A DNA stretch of 64,000 bases from Halorussus salinisoli (lineage in GTDB: Archaea; Halobacteriota; Halobacteria; Halobacteriales; Haladaptataceae). The stretch is from positions 62,001 to 126,000 of the forward strand of contig SZNP01000005.1 of assembly GCA_005239435.1 (NCBI GenBank), given 5' to 3'. This document shows positions 41,434-50,163 of the stretch, piece after piece. The translations under genes and the position numbers were made by a program. Positions within the stretch are counted from its first letter, which is position 1. Each line of letters opens with the position of its first letter. The notes beneath the pieces are model-generated. The model worked only from the letters and a program-made list of their open reading frames with translations, searched no databases and had not been told where the DNA came from.

Positions 41434-41646
41434 TCAAGGTTCTGTTTGGCCTGCACCAACCACCAGAACGCGGAGGTCGTTGACGTTGGTGCCGGTCGGC
41501 CCGGTCCGAATCGCGCAGTCGGCGTCGAGTTCGACCGCCTCTCTGACGACCCGCCGAGGTCGGGCGGCCTCGACACCCGCGGCCACGCAGTCGAGCGCGA
41601 GAGCGCGAGACGGAGACCCCGCGAGTTCGTCGCGGTTCCGTATCAT
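41434..41646 (-). pseudogene. internally deleted glycerate 2-kinase (MOFRL type)
   Basis: The 70 codons join the first part of a glycerate kinase (MIRNRDELAG, then ALDCVAAGVEAARPRRVV) directly to its last part (AIRTGPTGTNVNDLRVLVV). The full enzyme is over 400 residues, so about 370 codons of catalytic core are gone while frame, start and stop remain. The junction is near VELDADC. The product cannot act as a kinase. It is listed as a pseudogene, though it may still be translated. Confidence 0.75.
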
Positions 41647-41687
41647 CGGCGGTGCTTCGCGGGCGAGCGGTTTAACTGCCGGTGTCC

Positions 41688-41948
41688 TCAGAGGAACCGG
41701 CCGTACTCGCACGCCGAACAGCGGAGCGCGTCGTCGCGGTGAACGACGACGCCGCTCCGACAGTGCGGGCAGGGACCGACTGCCGACTCGTCGGCGGTCT
41801 CGCCGTTAGTTTGGACCATCCGGCGAAGCCGCTCGACCTGCGACTCCAATCGATGTACCCGCTCTTCCAGTTCCCGGACCTGCTCCTTGCGGCGGTTTCC
41901 CCGTCGTCGGTCGGCGCTCGCTCGGGCTACTCGTCGAGTCATTCTCAT
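41688..41948 (-). CDS. coiled-coil zinc-ribbon protein
   Basis: This 86-residue protein has a basic N-terminus, a predicted coiled coil (about residues 23-45: QVRELEERVHRLESQVERL) and a C-terminal zinc ribbon with CPHC and CSAC. It may bind nucleic acid or act as an adaptor; the true function is unknown. Start is the first of two close ATGs (41948 or 41942). It lies 41 nt upstream of the glycerate kinase remnant, and the + strand gene cluster at 42050 is divergent. Confidence 0.7.
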   Translation of the reverse strand: MRMTRRVARASADRRRGNRRKEQVRELEERVHRLESQVERLRRMVQTNGETADESAVGPCPHCRSGVVVHRDDALRCSACEYGRFL

Positions 41949-42049
41949 CTCCGAGTTCACTACGCTACCTGCGATAGTAACCGTTTGCACACCTGCAAGC
42001 CCGCTTAGAGAAACCGTTTTGCCGCACGTCGGCGTACCCTCCCCGGACC

Positions 42050-42148
42050 ATGAGTTCCGAAGCACGCACCGCGACCCGTGGACGAACCGCGACCCTCGGA
42101 CGAATCGACACCGCGCAGGCCGACGCCGCACGAGGTGAGACGCGATGA
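42050..42148 (+). CDS. possible 32-aa leader peptide
   Basis: This reading frame is MSSEARTATRGRTATLGR and further Arg-rich residues; the TGA overlaps the ATG of the next gene (ATGA). The overlap is what supports it, but the Arg-rich composition is atypical for haloarchaeal proteins and it may be chance. Confidence 0.2.
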   Translation: MSSEARTATRGRTATLGRIDTAQADAARGETR

Positions 42149-42636
42149 CCGTCGTCGCCCGACTCGAAGTTATTCCGACCCGCGACGGGAGCATGTCGGG
42201 TGCAGTCGCCAGCGCGGTCGGGGCGCTGGAGGAGTTCGACGTGAGTTACGAGACGACGCCGACCGATACGGTCATCGAAGCCGACGACCCGACGGAGGTG
42301 TTCGCCGCGGCCGAGGCCGCCCACCGGGCGGTCCCCGACGACCGCGTCATCACGGCACTGGAGGTAGACGACCAGCGAACCCGGACCCAACACCGTCGGG
42401 AACGGGTGAAATCGGTCGAGCGCCGACTCGGCCACCCCGCCATACGCGAGCGTCAGCAGTCGGACGACCGTCGGAGCCAACGGCCAGTCGAGCACTGGAG
42501 TCACCGGTCCGCGGGCGAGATCGACCGATACGGTGGGCCGTGGAACGCCAGAACCTCGGTCCCCGGAACTTCGGCGACCGAGTCCCGAGGTAGCGAGTCA
42601 CGCTACCTCCAGTCGAAGCGACGGATCTCGCACTGA
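42145..42636 (+). CDS. MTH1187 family thiamine-binding-type protein with a long tail
   Basis: This 163-residue protein starts MTVVARLEVIPTRDGSMSGAV, matching MTH1187/YkoF-type ferredoxin-like proteins that bind thiamine-like ligands. The normal fold ends about residue 100 (VKSVERRLG). The remaining 60 residues are rich in S, R and Q, lack acidic bias and do not fit the family, so a lost stop codon or an error is possible. It starts with an ATGA overlap of a tiny upstream frame. It probably precedes rtcA in one transcript. Confidence 0.75.
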   Translation: MTVVARLEVIPTRDGSMSGAVASAVGALEEFDVSYETTPTDTVIEADDPTEVFAAAEAAHRAVPDDRVITALEVDDQRTRTQHRRERVKSVERRLGHPAIRERQQSDDRRSQRPVEHWSHRSAGEIDRYGGPWNARTSVPGTSATESRGSESRYLQSKRRISH

Positions 42637-42662
42637 CCGATGACCGAGGAGGACGCCCACCG

Positions 42663-43754
42663 ATGACCGAGGACGAACTGCTCGAACTCGACGGCTCTGC
42701 TGGCGGCGGCCAACTGCTCCGGACCGCGCTCGCGCTCTCGATGGTGGCCGACCGGTCGTTTCGGATGGAGAACGTCAGAGGCGACCGACCGACGCCCGGT
42801 CTCAAACCGCAACACCTCGCGGCGGTCCGGGCCGCGGCCGAGGTCTGCGACGCCAGCGTCTCGGGCGCGGAGCAGGGCTCCGAGGAGGTGGAGTTCCGGC
42901 CGGGGTCGCCCTCGGGCGGCCGGGTCGAAATCGACGTCGGAACCGCGGGGAGCGTGACCCTGCTGTTCGACGCGCTCCTGCCGGTCGCGCTCCGACTCGA
43001 CCGACCGCTGGCCGTCACCGCGACCGGCGGGACCGACGTGAAGTGGTCGCCGACCGTAGCCCACTACCGGCAGGTGAAACTTCCGCTGGTCCGGAAGGCG
43101 GGCGTCTTCGCCGCGGTGGACCGTACTCGGACCGGTTTCTACCCGGTCGGCGGCGGCGAAGCGACCCTGTTTCTCGCACCCTCGTCGCCCTCCCCGCTCG
43201 ACCTGACCGAGCGCGGGTCGCTCGACGGCGCACGAATCTTCTCGAAGGCGTCTGCGGACCTCTCAGACGCCGAAGTCGCCGAGCGACAGGCCGCGGTCGC
43301 GGCCGAGCGCTTGCAGGCCGTCGACCGCCTGCGACCGGACGAGCGCCTGAGCGAGGACGTGCACGACGTGAGCGACGAGGTGTCCGTGACCGAGAAGACC
43401 GTCTCCTCGGTCGAGACCGACTCCCCGGGGTCGGCGCTCGCCCTGGCGCTCGACTACGAGGAGGCGACCGCGGGATTCGACGCCCTCGGCGAGCGCGGAA
43501 GACCGGCCCGAGCGGTCGGCGCGGAGGCGGTCGAGTCGGCGCTGACGTTCCACGGGAGTCGCGGCGCAGTCGACGCCCACACCGCCGACCAACTCGTCGT
43601 CTTCCTCGCGCTGGCGGGCGGTCGTGTGGCGATACCCGAGGTGACGGACCACGTCCGGACCGGGGCGGACCTCGTGAGCGAGTTCGGCTTCCCGGTCGAA
43701 CTCCAGGGGAGCGACCCGCCGATGCTGACCGCACCCGCGCCCGAACCGGAGTAG
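42663..43754 (+). CDS. rtcA: RNA 3'-terminal phosphate cyclase
   Basis: This 363-residue enzyme converts RNA 3'-phosphates to 2',3'-cyclic phosphates with ATP. GSAGGGQLLRTALAL is the N-terminal signature, GGTDVKWSPTVAHYRQVKLP and FYPVGGGEATL are core motifs, and the catalytic His is in VDAHTADQLVVFLALAGG. The 13-nt word CGATGACCGAGGA occurs at 42638 and again at 42661, so the start region is duplicated. The ATG at 42663 gives the family N-terminus. It may share a transcript with the MTH1187-type gene. Confidence 0.93.
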   Translation: MTEDELLELDGSAGGGQLLRTALALSMVADRSFRMENVRGDRPTPGLKPQHLAAVRAAAEVCDASVSGAEQGSEEVEFRPGSPSGGRVEIDVGTAGSVTLLFDALLPVALRLDRPLAVTATGGTDVKWSPTVAHYRQVKLPLVRKAGVFAAVDRTRTGFYPVGGGEATLFLAPSSPSPLDLTERGSLDGARIFSKASADLSDAEVAERQAAVAAERLQAVDRLRPDERLSEDVHDVSDEVSVTEKTVSSVETDSPGSALALALDYEEATAGFDALGERGRPARAVGAEAVESALTFHGSRGAVDAHTADQLVVFLALAGGRVAIPEVTDHVRTGADLVSEFGFPVELQGSDPPMLTAPAPEPE

Positions 43755-43761
43755 TCGGACG

Positions 43762-44106
43762 TTACCGAATCCGGTGGTAATCGTACTGGCCACGGAAGTT
43801 CTTGTGGAAGTACGACCCGTGAGACCGCGCGCTGAGGAACTCCTCGTAGGTCTCTCGTGAGACGTCGGCGTACCGGTAGACGCCGCCGCTCTCGAACTCG
43901 ATCTCGAGCGCCTCGTCGTCCTCGTCGTAGCCGATGGACCGGATGGAACTCGACGCGACGGGGCTTCTGGTCTCGGTGACGCAGTCCAGTCGCTCGTAGG
44001 GGACGTAGCCGACGATTCGCTCGGTGTGGTAGAGGACGACGCCCTCTCGCCCCTCTTCGAGTTCGTCGCACTCGATTCGCTCTCCCGATAGCGTGATAGC
44101 CTTCAT
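43762..44106 (-). CDS. KTSC domain protein
   Basis: This 114-residue protein has a C-terminal KTSC domain: SSSIRSIGYDEDDEALEIEF, then GGVYRYADVSRETYEEFLSA and HGSYFHKNFRG. The N-terminal half is a small beta-rich domain (HTERIVGYVPYERL). KTSC proteins are sometimes tied to RNA-related or toxin-related proteins; the role here is unknown. It converges on rtcA. Confidence 0.85.
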   Translation of the reverse strand: MKAITLSGERIECDELEEGREGVVLYHTERIVGYVPYERLDCVTETRSPVASSSIRSIGYDEDDEALEIEFESGGVYRYADVSRETYEEFLSARSHGSYFHKNFRGQYDYHRIR

Positions 44107-44248
44107 GGCGGGCGTACGACCGTTCTAGGCCTCAAGCCATCGGCCGGTCGAGTGTCGGACGGAGCGTCGCACGGCGTCGTGTCGACTCCCTCTCGAACGC
44201 ACTCGGAGAGGCGATACATCTACGCCGCTCGCTCGCGTATCCAGCTCC

Positions 44249-44461
44249 ATGCCCGAACTCTACGGCGAGTACGAAGGCGACGCCGAGGTCCAGTTCGTCG
44301 GGTGCATCACTTGCGGGAAAACTATCGACATCTTCGAGCCCCATCCGATGTTCCGCGAGGAGAGCATCTCCGAGATCGGGGAGGTGGTCGCCCGCACCTA
44401 TCACTTCTGTGGCGACGACTGCCTCCAGCAGTGGAAACGCCAGCGCGACACCGGAGAGTAA
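44249..44461 (+). CDS. small treble-clef zinc protein (DUF7576-like)
   Basis: This 70-residue acidic protein has CITCGK near residues 19-24 and FCGDDC near the C-terminus, the cysteine spacing of MYM/TRASH-like fingers. HPMF and HFCG add possible His ligands. It probably binds zinc or another metal. The name is by resemblance only. The ATG at 44249 follows a CGATACATC box at about 35 nt. Confidence 0.75.
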   Translation: MPELYGEYEGDAEVQFVGCITCGKTIDIFEPHPMFREESISEIGEVVARTYHFCGDDCLQQWKRQRDTGE

Positions 44462-44487
44462 GCGAACCGAGCGGGCGGGGAGAAGGA

Positions 44488-44527
44488 CGAAGGAGGACGG
44501 AGAAGAACGAGGGAGGACGGAGAAGAG
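44488..44527. repeat. 20-bp purine-rich tandem repeat
   Basis: Two head-to-tail 20-bp units (44488-44507 and 44508-44527) read CGA-GGAGGACGGAGAAGA-type and differ at two positions. They lie between convergent genes, so they could form a termination or a slippage-prone site. Confidence 0.45.
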
Positions 44528-44537
44528 GAGGTAGTCG

Positions 44538-45962
44538 TCAGGCGAGACGCCGTCTGACGCCGTTGGAGATGCGCTTGCGGTTGTAGAGCAGTTCACCGAC
44601 TATCCAGCCGACGAGCAGGAGACCGGCGAACACCGCGCCCACGAAGTCCCACGGCCCCATCCAGACCGGACGAATCCACGGGGCGACGTGGCCCCATCGC
44701 TTGGCGAACGAGTCCACGGGTTCGCTGATGGCCGTTCCGGCGAACGCGGCGGACAGCCACTGGGAGAAGGTCAGTCGGTCGCCGGTGCCGGGCGTGATGC
44801 CCGCGCTCCCGGTGACTCCGTACTCTCCCTCGGCGTTCTGGTCGGCGATGGTCGGGCCGGTGCCGTTGGCCTCGTCGCCGAGGTGCATCCGCTCTACGTC
44901 GTAGGGTGCCCACGGCGAGTAGAACTCCCAGACGATCTCTCCCTCGGGCGTGATTTCCATGACGCGGTCGTTCATCGAGTCCACGACCATCGTGTTACCG
45001 TTGGGAAGGCGGTCGGCGTCTCGGGGCCAGTTGAAGCTCTGACTCGACCCGAGCGTCCATGTCCGCTTCCACGTATCGCCGCGCTTGGCGTACTCCACGA
45101 TGCGGTCGTTCTCGCTGTCGGCTACGAGGACGGTCGGCGTGCCGTTCTCGCTTTCGAGGTACTGCGGATTGTGTTGCTCGTGCATCACGTCGTAGTCGTC
45201 GTCGCTCCCGACGCGCATTTCGATCTCCTTCGTGGAGCGATTGACGACCATCACCTGGTCCATGTTCCGCGGCGAGATTAGATACTCGCCGTCGGCGATT
45301 TTGTCCACGTCGTTGACGTGAGTCCAGTCGTTCTTCGGCGGTTTCGCCGCGTAGGTTCCGCCTTGGTCTTTCGTCCAGTTAGTGTGTTTTTCGAACTGCC
45401 ACTCCCACACGATCTCCTCGGTCGTGCGATTGTAGATGAAGATGCGGTCCTCGTTCACCTCGCTCGTCGTGTTGTAGTTACGCATGTTGGCGACCAGCAG
45501 TTGGTCGCCGTTGATGAGGTCGGCGTCGTGGGTGTCGTGGGCGTCGTCGAACCGTTCGCGCCAGACGATCTCGTCCGTCTCGGGGTTGTACGAGTAGATA
45601 GTCGTCCCGCCTTTCCTCGTTCCGGTGACGAGCAGATTCCCGTTGTCTAACGGGTCCACGTCGTAGAACCACGTCACGTCTAACTCCGAACCTTGGTGTA
45701 CCCACTGCACGTCTCCGCGCGGGCCGACCCCGACGAGTCGGGCGGGCTTCTTCCCGTTGGCCTTCCCTTGGAACTTGTAGCCCTGTACCGAGATGACGGT
45801 CGTTCCGCCTGCGGGTTCCTCGATGGTACCCTTCTGGAGGTTCGTCGGTTCGTGCGTGAGCGCGGAGACGGCGGAGGGGGCGAGCAACGACACGATGACC
45901 AGCAACACCACGACGCGTACCAACCACGGCCGCGAGAGTCGCGTCTTCGACTCGTTCGACAT
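44538..45962 (-). CDS. arylsulfotransferase-like propeller protein
   Basis: This 474-residue protein has an N-terminal signal or anchor helix (VRVVVLLVIVSLLAPSAV), a beta-propeller body and a C-terminal helix (FVGAVFAGLLLVGWIVGELL). Repeated His-rich turns such as DDAHDTHDADLI, NDWTHVNDVD and HEQHNPQYL match the ASST (aryl-sulfate sulfotransferase) family. N-x-S/T sequons are frequent, consistent with surface glycosylation. The real substrate is unknown. The ATG at 45962 lies 27 nt from a TATATTGC box. Confidence 0.8.
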   Translation of the reverse strand: MSNESKTRLSRPWLVRVVVLLVIVSLLAPSAVSALTHEPTNLQKGTIEEPAGGTTVISVQGYKFQGKANGKKPARLVGVGPRGDVQWVHQGSELDVTWFYDVDPLDNGNLLVTGTRKGGTTIYSYNPETDEIVWRERFDDAHDTHDADLINGDQLLVANMRNYNTTSEVNEDRIFIYNRTTEEIVWEWQFEKHTNWTKDQGGTYAAKPPKNDWTHVNDVDKIADGEYLISPRNMDQVMVVNRSTKEIEMRVGSDDDYDVMHEQHNPQYLESENGTPTVLVADSENDRIVEYAKRGDTWKRTWTLGSSQSFNWPRDADRLPNGNTMVVDSMNDRVMEITPEGEIVWEFYSPWAPYDVERMHLGDEANGTGPTIADQNAEGEYGVTGSAGITPGTGDRLTFSQWLSAAFAGTAISEPVDSFAKRWGHVAPWIRPVWMGPWDFVGAVFAGLLLVGWIVGELLYNRKRISNGVRRRLA

Positions 45963-45983
45963 ACAACCCGATACATCCAGCCG

Positions 45984-45992
45984 CAATATATG
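45984..45992 (-). promoter_or_regulatory. TATA box of the arylsulfotransferase-like gene
   Basis: The minus strand reads ATATATTGC, centred 26 nt from the ATG, consistent with a leaderless mRNA. Confidence 0.55.
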
Positions 45993-46059
45993 GGTTTTGT
46001 CCTCTTTCCCAAGGGCGGCGTGGGTAAACTAATTGACCTTTGCGGGCGTCGTCTCCGAC

Positions 46060-46566
46060 ATGGAGTTCAGCGTGGTTCAGGGCGACATCGCCGAACAGCG
46101 GGCCGACGTTCTGGTCAACGCCGCGGGGACGAGTCTACGGATGGGAAGCGGCGTGGCGGGCGCGCTCCGCCGGAAGGCGGGCGAGGAGATAAACGAGGAA
46201 GCGATGGCCGCGGGACCGATAGACCTCGGCGAAGTGGCCGTCACCGACGCCTACGACCTGGACGCGACGTACGTGGTCCACGCGGCGGCCATGCCGCACT
46301 ACGGAGACGGGCAGGCGACCGCCGAGAGCATCCGCGACGCCACTCGAAACAGCCTCGAAGCGGCCGACGAACTCGACGCGAAGTCGCTCGTGATTCCGGC
46401 GCTCGGTTGCGGCGTCGCCGGGTTCGACCTCCGGGAGGGCGCGCGTATCGTTTGCGAAGAACTCGCGTCGTTCGACCCCGAATCGCTGGTGGACGTGCGG
46501 TTCATCGCGTACGCGGACGAGGAGTACGAGACGGTGCGGGCCGTCGCCGACGACGTATCGTCGTAA
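46060..46566 (+). CDS. macrodomain (ADP-ribose-binding) protein
   Basis: This 168-residue macrodomain protein starts MEFSVVQGDIAEQRADVLVNAAGTSLRMGSGVAGAL, the classic ADP-ribose-binding motif with a conserved Asn. VIPALGCGVAGFDLREGA is the phosphate loop. Such proteins remove or read ADP-ribose and O-acetyl-ADP-ribose. The Nudix hydrolase in this window could act on the products, but it lies 44 kb away. The ATG at 46060 matches the family start. Confidence 0.92.
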   Translation: MEFSVVQGDIAEQRADVLVNAAGTSLRMGSGVAGALRRKAGEEINEEAMAAGPIDLGEVAVTDAYDLDATYVVHAAAMPHYGDGQATAESIRDATRNSLEAADELDAKSLVIPALGCGVAGFDLREGARIVCEELASFDPESLVDVRFIAYADEEYETVRAVADDVSS

Positions 46567-46944
46567 TGACGTTTCGGTTTCCGTACGTGAATGGCATCTG
46601 TTTTAAGCCTGGAACGTAACATCAGTCCAGAGAGAAAACGGCATGTGTTGGATTAACTCGGGGCTCGGCGTGAAACTTCCGACGTGCGTCGATTCGGTGA
46701 CGCGAAGCGACCGTCGGCGTCGGGGACGCCTGCCTGAGGGGACCGAGTGTCCGAGTCTACAACCAACGTGTCGCCGCGAACCTTCGGTCAGCGTGGCGGG
46801 GAAACGTATTTTTACTCCGGTCGACGAGCAAGCAAACGAACCGAATCGGTTCCCGCCTCGGGCCGCCGACCGTCCCGTCGGACCGCGGATGCCCGCCACG
46901 CGTGGACCGCGATGTCGGCGTCCAAGAGAGAACCGAACACGAGC
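46567..46944. other. intergenic region before the second histidine kinase
   Basis: This 378-nt gap contains an ACGTATTTTTACTCC promoter-like stretch near 46803. Open frames continue upstream of the kinase start but are arginine-rich. No gene is supported. Confidence 0.45.
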
Positions 46945-48480
46945 ATGAGCGAACAGTTACGCGAAGAGAAGCGGAAGATAGAAGAGTTACACGAGGTCGC
47001 CTCCGAGATGGAGGCCTGCCACAGCAAGGAGGAAGTGTATCACCTCGGCGTGGACGCCGCAGAGGGTATTCTGGAGTTCGACATCTGTGGCATCGACGTG
47101 GCAGAGGACGGCTATCTCGTCCCGAAAGCGACCTCGACCGAAATGCCAAACGACGGTTACGACGCTCTGGAGGCCGACAAGGGACTCGCCGGCCGGACGT
47201 TCCAGAACGGTAAGTCGTTCCTGATTCCGGACGTGCGAACGATGGACGAGGCCGAACCCGTCCAAGAGCAGTACCGCTCCATCCTCAGCGTTCCGCTGAG
47301 CGACTACGGGGTGTTCCAAGCGGGGTCGCGCGAGGCCGACGCGTTCGACGGGGACGACCTCGAACTCGCGGAACTCCTGATGTCTCACGTCACGGAGGTC
47401 ATCTCGCGAATCGACTCTCAGTCGGCGCTCCGCGAGAGCGAGGAGAAGTACCGCACGCTCGTGGAAGGTAGTCACGACGCGATTTTCATCCACAGCGACG
47501 AGGGGTTCCAGTTCGTCAACGACCGAGTCGCGGAACTGACGGGATACAGCCGCGAGGAACTCCTGAGGATGTCCGTCTGGGACGTCGTCCACGAGGACGA
47601 CCGCGAACGCGTCAGACAGATCATCGAGAACGACGAGGCAGACGACGACACGCCTCACTACGAGTTGCGCGTCCGGACGAAGGCCGGAGAGGTCCGCTAC
47701 GTCGAACTCAGCGTGCAGGTCATCTCCTACAACGGCGAACTCGGTCACCTCGGGTCGGCCCGCGACGTGACCGAACGCCGACAGCGCAAGCGGAAGGTGG
47801 AGCGCCAGAACGAGCGACTCAAGGAGTTCGCCAGCGTGGTCTCCCACGACCTTCGCAACCCCCTCAACGTCGCGCAGGGCCACCTCGGACTCGCCCGAGA
47901 GACCGGCGAGGACCGCCACTTCGAGAAGACCGGGTCGGCGCTCGACCGGATGGAGTCGCTCATCGAGGACCTACTCAAACTCGCTCGACAGGGCCAGGAC
48001 GTGAGCGAAACCGATCAGGTCGACCTCGAAGCCGTCGTCAGGCGGGCGTGGTCTACCGTCTCGACGGGCGCGGCGACCCTCGACGTGGCGGTGGAACTGG
48101 CCGAGATAGAGGCCGACGACGGTCGCCTCCAAGAACTGTTCGAGAACCTGTTCCGCAACGCCGTCGAACACGGCGGCGACGACGTGACCGTCCGCGTCGG
48201 CGTACTCGGTGGTGGCGTCGATACGCGCGAGGAGTCGAACGCCGACGAGGCACCGACCGCCACGCACGGCGGTAGAGACGGCTTCTACGTCGAAGACGAC
48301 GGGCCGGGAATCCCCGAAGACGAGCGCGAACGGGTCTTCGAACACGGCCACACCACGGCCGACGGCGGGTCGGGACTCGGTCTCTCTATCGTCAGTAGCA
48401 TCGTGGACGCCCACGGGTGGAGCGTCACCGCGACCGAGAGCGAGGCGGGCGGCGCGCGGTTCGAGATTTCGACGGCGTAG
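46945..48480 (+). CDS. GAF-PAS sensor histidine kinase
   Basis: This 511-residue soluble kinase has a GAF domain (about 1-165; DICGIDVAEDGYLVPKATSTE), a PAS domain (about 170-285; FQFVNDRVAELTGYSREELL) and a kinase core. The H-box is VVSHDLRNPLNVAQG, the N-box is NLFRNAVEHGG, and G-boxes are DDGPGIPE and GGSGLGLSIV. Start at 46945 (MSEQLREEKRKIEELHEVA) is a coiled-coil lead-in; upstream starts at 46912 and 46747 give Arg-rich extensions. No response regulator is adjacent. Confidence 0.9.
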   Translation: MSEQLREEKRKIEELHEVASEMEACHSKEEVYHLGVDAAEGILEFDICGIDVAEDGYLVPKATSTEMPNDGYDALEADKGLAGRTFQNGKSFLIPDVRTMDEAEPVQEQYRSILSVPLSDYGVFQAGSREADAFDGDDLELAELLMSHVTEVISRIDSQSALRESEEKYRTLVEGSHDAIFIHSDEGFQFVNDRVAELTGYSREELLRMSVWDVVHEDDRERVRQIIENDEADDDTPHYELRVRTKAGEVRYVELSVQVISYNGELGHLGSARDVTERRQRKRKVERQNERLKEFASVVSHDLRNPLNVAQGHLGLARETGEDRHFEKTGSALDRMESLIEDLLKLARQGQDVSETDQVDLEAVVRRAWSTVSTGAATLDVAVELAEIEADDGRLQELFENLFRNAVEHGGDDVTVRVGVLGGGVDTREESNADEAPTATHGGRDGFYVEDDGPGIPEDERERVFEHGHTTADGGSGLGLSIVSSIVDAHGWSVTATESEAGGARFEISTA

Positions 48481-49524
48481 CTACCGGAATCCTCGGACAT
48501 TGGCGACGTCGAGCGGACTCGTCGGGAGGTCCGCGGGCGGGTCGGGGTCGTTGTAGGCCGAGGGAGCCACGTCGTTCGGTGAGTCCGGATAGAACAACGA
48601 CGCGAGCAGGTGGAGGTGGCGTCTCCCCACGTCGAGTTCGAACTGGCCGCCGCCGTACATCCGAATCCCCCGGTCCGCACAGTGGTCGATGGTGTCGAAC
48701 AGCGACTCGACAGAGCCGAACCGCGAGGGCTTGATGTTGAGCCAGTCGGGTTCGAAGGGGAGGTCGCGGACGCTCTCGACTTCGGTTATCGGGTAGTCCC
48801 ACGACACCCGGTCGCGGGCCGAATCCAGCGACGGTTCGGTCTCGTCGGTCCACGCCGGGTCCTCCAGAATCGCGTCGGGGAACGCCTCGACCACTCTCTG
48901 GTAGAGGTCGGGGTCGGCGCTCCCCGCCACCTCCGCGTCCTCGTAGTGGGCCTTGAAGTCCACCACGCGAACGCCCGCGCCAGCGAGGTCCGAGAGGTCC
49001 GACACCAGGTCGGCGGTCCAGTCGTCGTCGGCGTCGAGTTTGAACTCCAGTTCGGGATTTCTGTCGCGCCACCGCCGAATCGGGTCGGCGCTCGCCGGGT
49101 CGCCGAGCGGCGGACTCGCGACGAAGCGGACGGGGTCGTACTCGCGGTCCAGTCGCGCGCCGAGGTGGGTGTCGGCCTGCCGGAGCGCGAGGTCCAGCGC
49201 CGCGCTCTCGAAAGCCCACTGCCGGTAGTGTCTGAAGTGGTCGTCTACTTCGGTGTCGGCGTCCGCCTCGGGAAAGAGGTCGCGGTCGGCCAGCGCCTCG
49301 GAGAACGAGTCGACGGTGTACTCGCCCGCGAGGTCGAACCGGTCGGGAATCGGGTGGAGGTCGGCGACGTACGTCACGTCTTCGCCGCGGCCGGTCTCGC
49401 CCTCGCCCGACAGCGAGACGACGGTCGTCGCGCGAGTGAACTTCGACGTCTCGCGCTCGCGGCGCTCGTACTCGACGGACTCGACCGTGAGGCGGAGGTC
49501 TGCGACCTGCTCGTAGAGGCTCAT
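48481..49524 (-). CDS. enolase-superfamily enzyme of unknown specificity
   Basis: This 347-residue protein is a divergent enolase-superfamily member. Catalytic-type residues appear in order: Lys in FKLDADDD and DFKAHYED, the metal-type Glu in EDPAWTDETE, Lys in NIKPSRFGSVE and a GGGQFELDVGRRH loop. Family relatives include dipeptide epimerases and o-succinylbenzoate synthases. The reaction cannot be told. The gene is convergent with the kinase; its stop abuts the kinase stop. Confidence 0.75.
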   Translation of the reverse strand: MSLYEQVADLRLTVESVEYERRERETSKFTRATTVVSLSGEGETGRGEDVTYVADLHPIPDRFDLAGEYTVDSFSEALADRDLFPEADADTEVDDHFRHYRQWAFESAALDLALRQADTHLGARLDREYDPVRFVASPPLGDPASADPIRRWRDRNPELEFKLDADDDWTADLVSDLSDLAGAGVRVVDFKAHYEDAEVAGSADPDLYQRVVEAFPDAILEDPAWTDETEPSLDSARDRVSWDYPITEVESVRDLPFEPDWLNIKPSRFGSVESLFDTIDHCADRGIRMYGGGQFELDVGRRHLHLLASLFYPDSPNDVAPSAYNDPDPPADLPTSPLDVANVRGFR

Positions 49525-49621
49525 GCTCGGCCAAACGACTCCTGTGGGGAAAGTCGTTGGCCCGTCGAGGTGATGGCCCTCGAATCGGCGGCGCTCCCCG
49601 TTCGCAGTGCAGAAAGAGTCC

Positions 49622-50068
49622 CTACTCCGTCACCACAGTCACTGGACCGTCGAAGTTGAGGATGATGGACTGGGTGAGGTCGCCGAACAGCGCCTTGCCC
49701 GCGGGCGAACGTTTCTCGCCGGCGATGAACAGGTGGTCGCAGTCGCGGGCCTCGGCGGTTTCGAGGATTTCGGTCTGCTCGTCGCCGAGTTCGCCGACCG
49801 CGTCCCACGACACGTCGACGCCCTCCAGCACTTCGCGGCCGACGTCGGCCGCGAACTCCTCGGCCCCTTCGCGGGCCTTCCTGGCGGAGTAGCCGACCGG
49901 ACTGTTCGGAATCGACTCCATCGTCTGTCGGGTGTCCTCGTACTCTTCGTCCGTCGTGACGTGTAGCAACACCAGTTCGGCGTCTACCGCGGCGGCGAGT
50001 TTGCCCGCCTCTCGGACGAGGGCCTTCGTAGACTCCTCTGCGTCGACGACTGCGAGCGCGCGTTCCAT
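49622..50068 (-). CDS. universal stress protein (UspA family)
   Basis: This 148-residue protein has the UspA fold: an N-terminal ALAVVDAEESTKALVREAG, then VLLHVTTDEEYEDTR and a C-terminal ATP-type loop, IAGEKRSPAGKALFGDLTQSIILNFDGPVTVV. The GX2GX9G loop is degenerate, so nucleotide binding is uncertain. Such proteins respond to stress or starvation. The gene stands alone. Confidence 0.88.
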   Translation of the reverse strand: MERALAVVDAEESTKALVREAGKLAAAVDAELVLLHVTTDEEYEDTRQTMESIPNSPVGYSARKAREGAEEFAADVGREVLEGVDVSWDAVGELGDEQTEILETAEARDCDHLFIAGEKRSPAGKALFGDLTQSIILNFDGPVTVVTE

Positions 50069-50163
50069 ATAAGGGTCGTGAAGGGATGGATAAATAAATA
50101 AACCGATTAGGTGCTAATAATTAGCACGGTTTCGAGAGTTTCCACTAGCCGTCCCGTATCTAT

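Noticed and set aside
41688..42194. 168-codon version of the zinc-ribbon protein
   Set aside because: The first 80 codons are Arg/Ser-rich and precede a natural ATG with a coiled coil; the 86-residue form is preferred.
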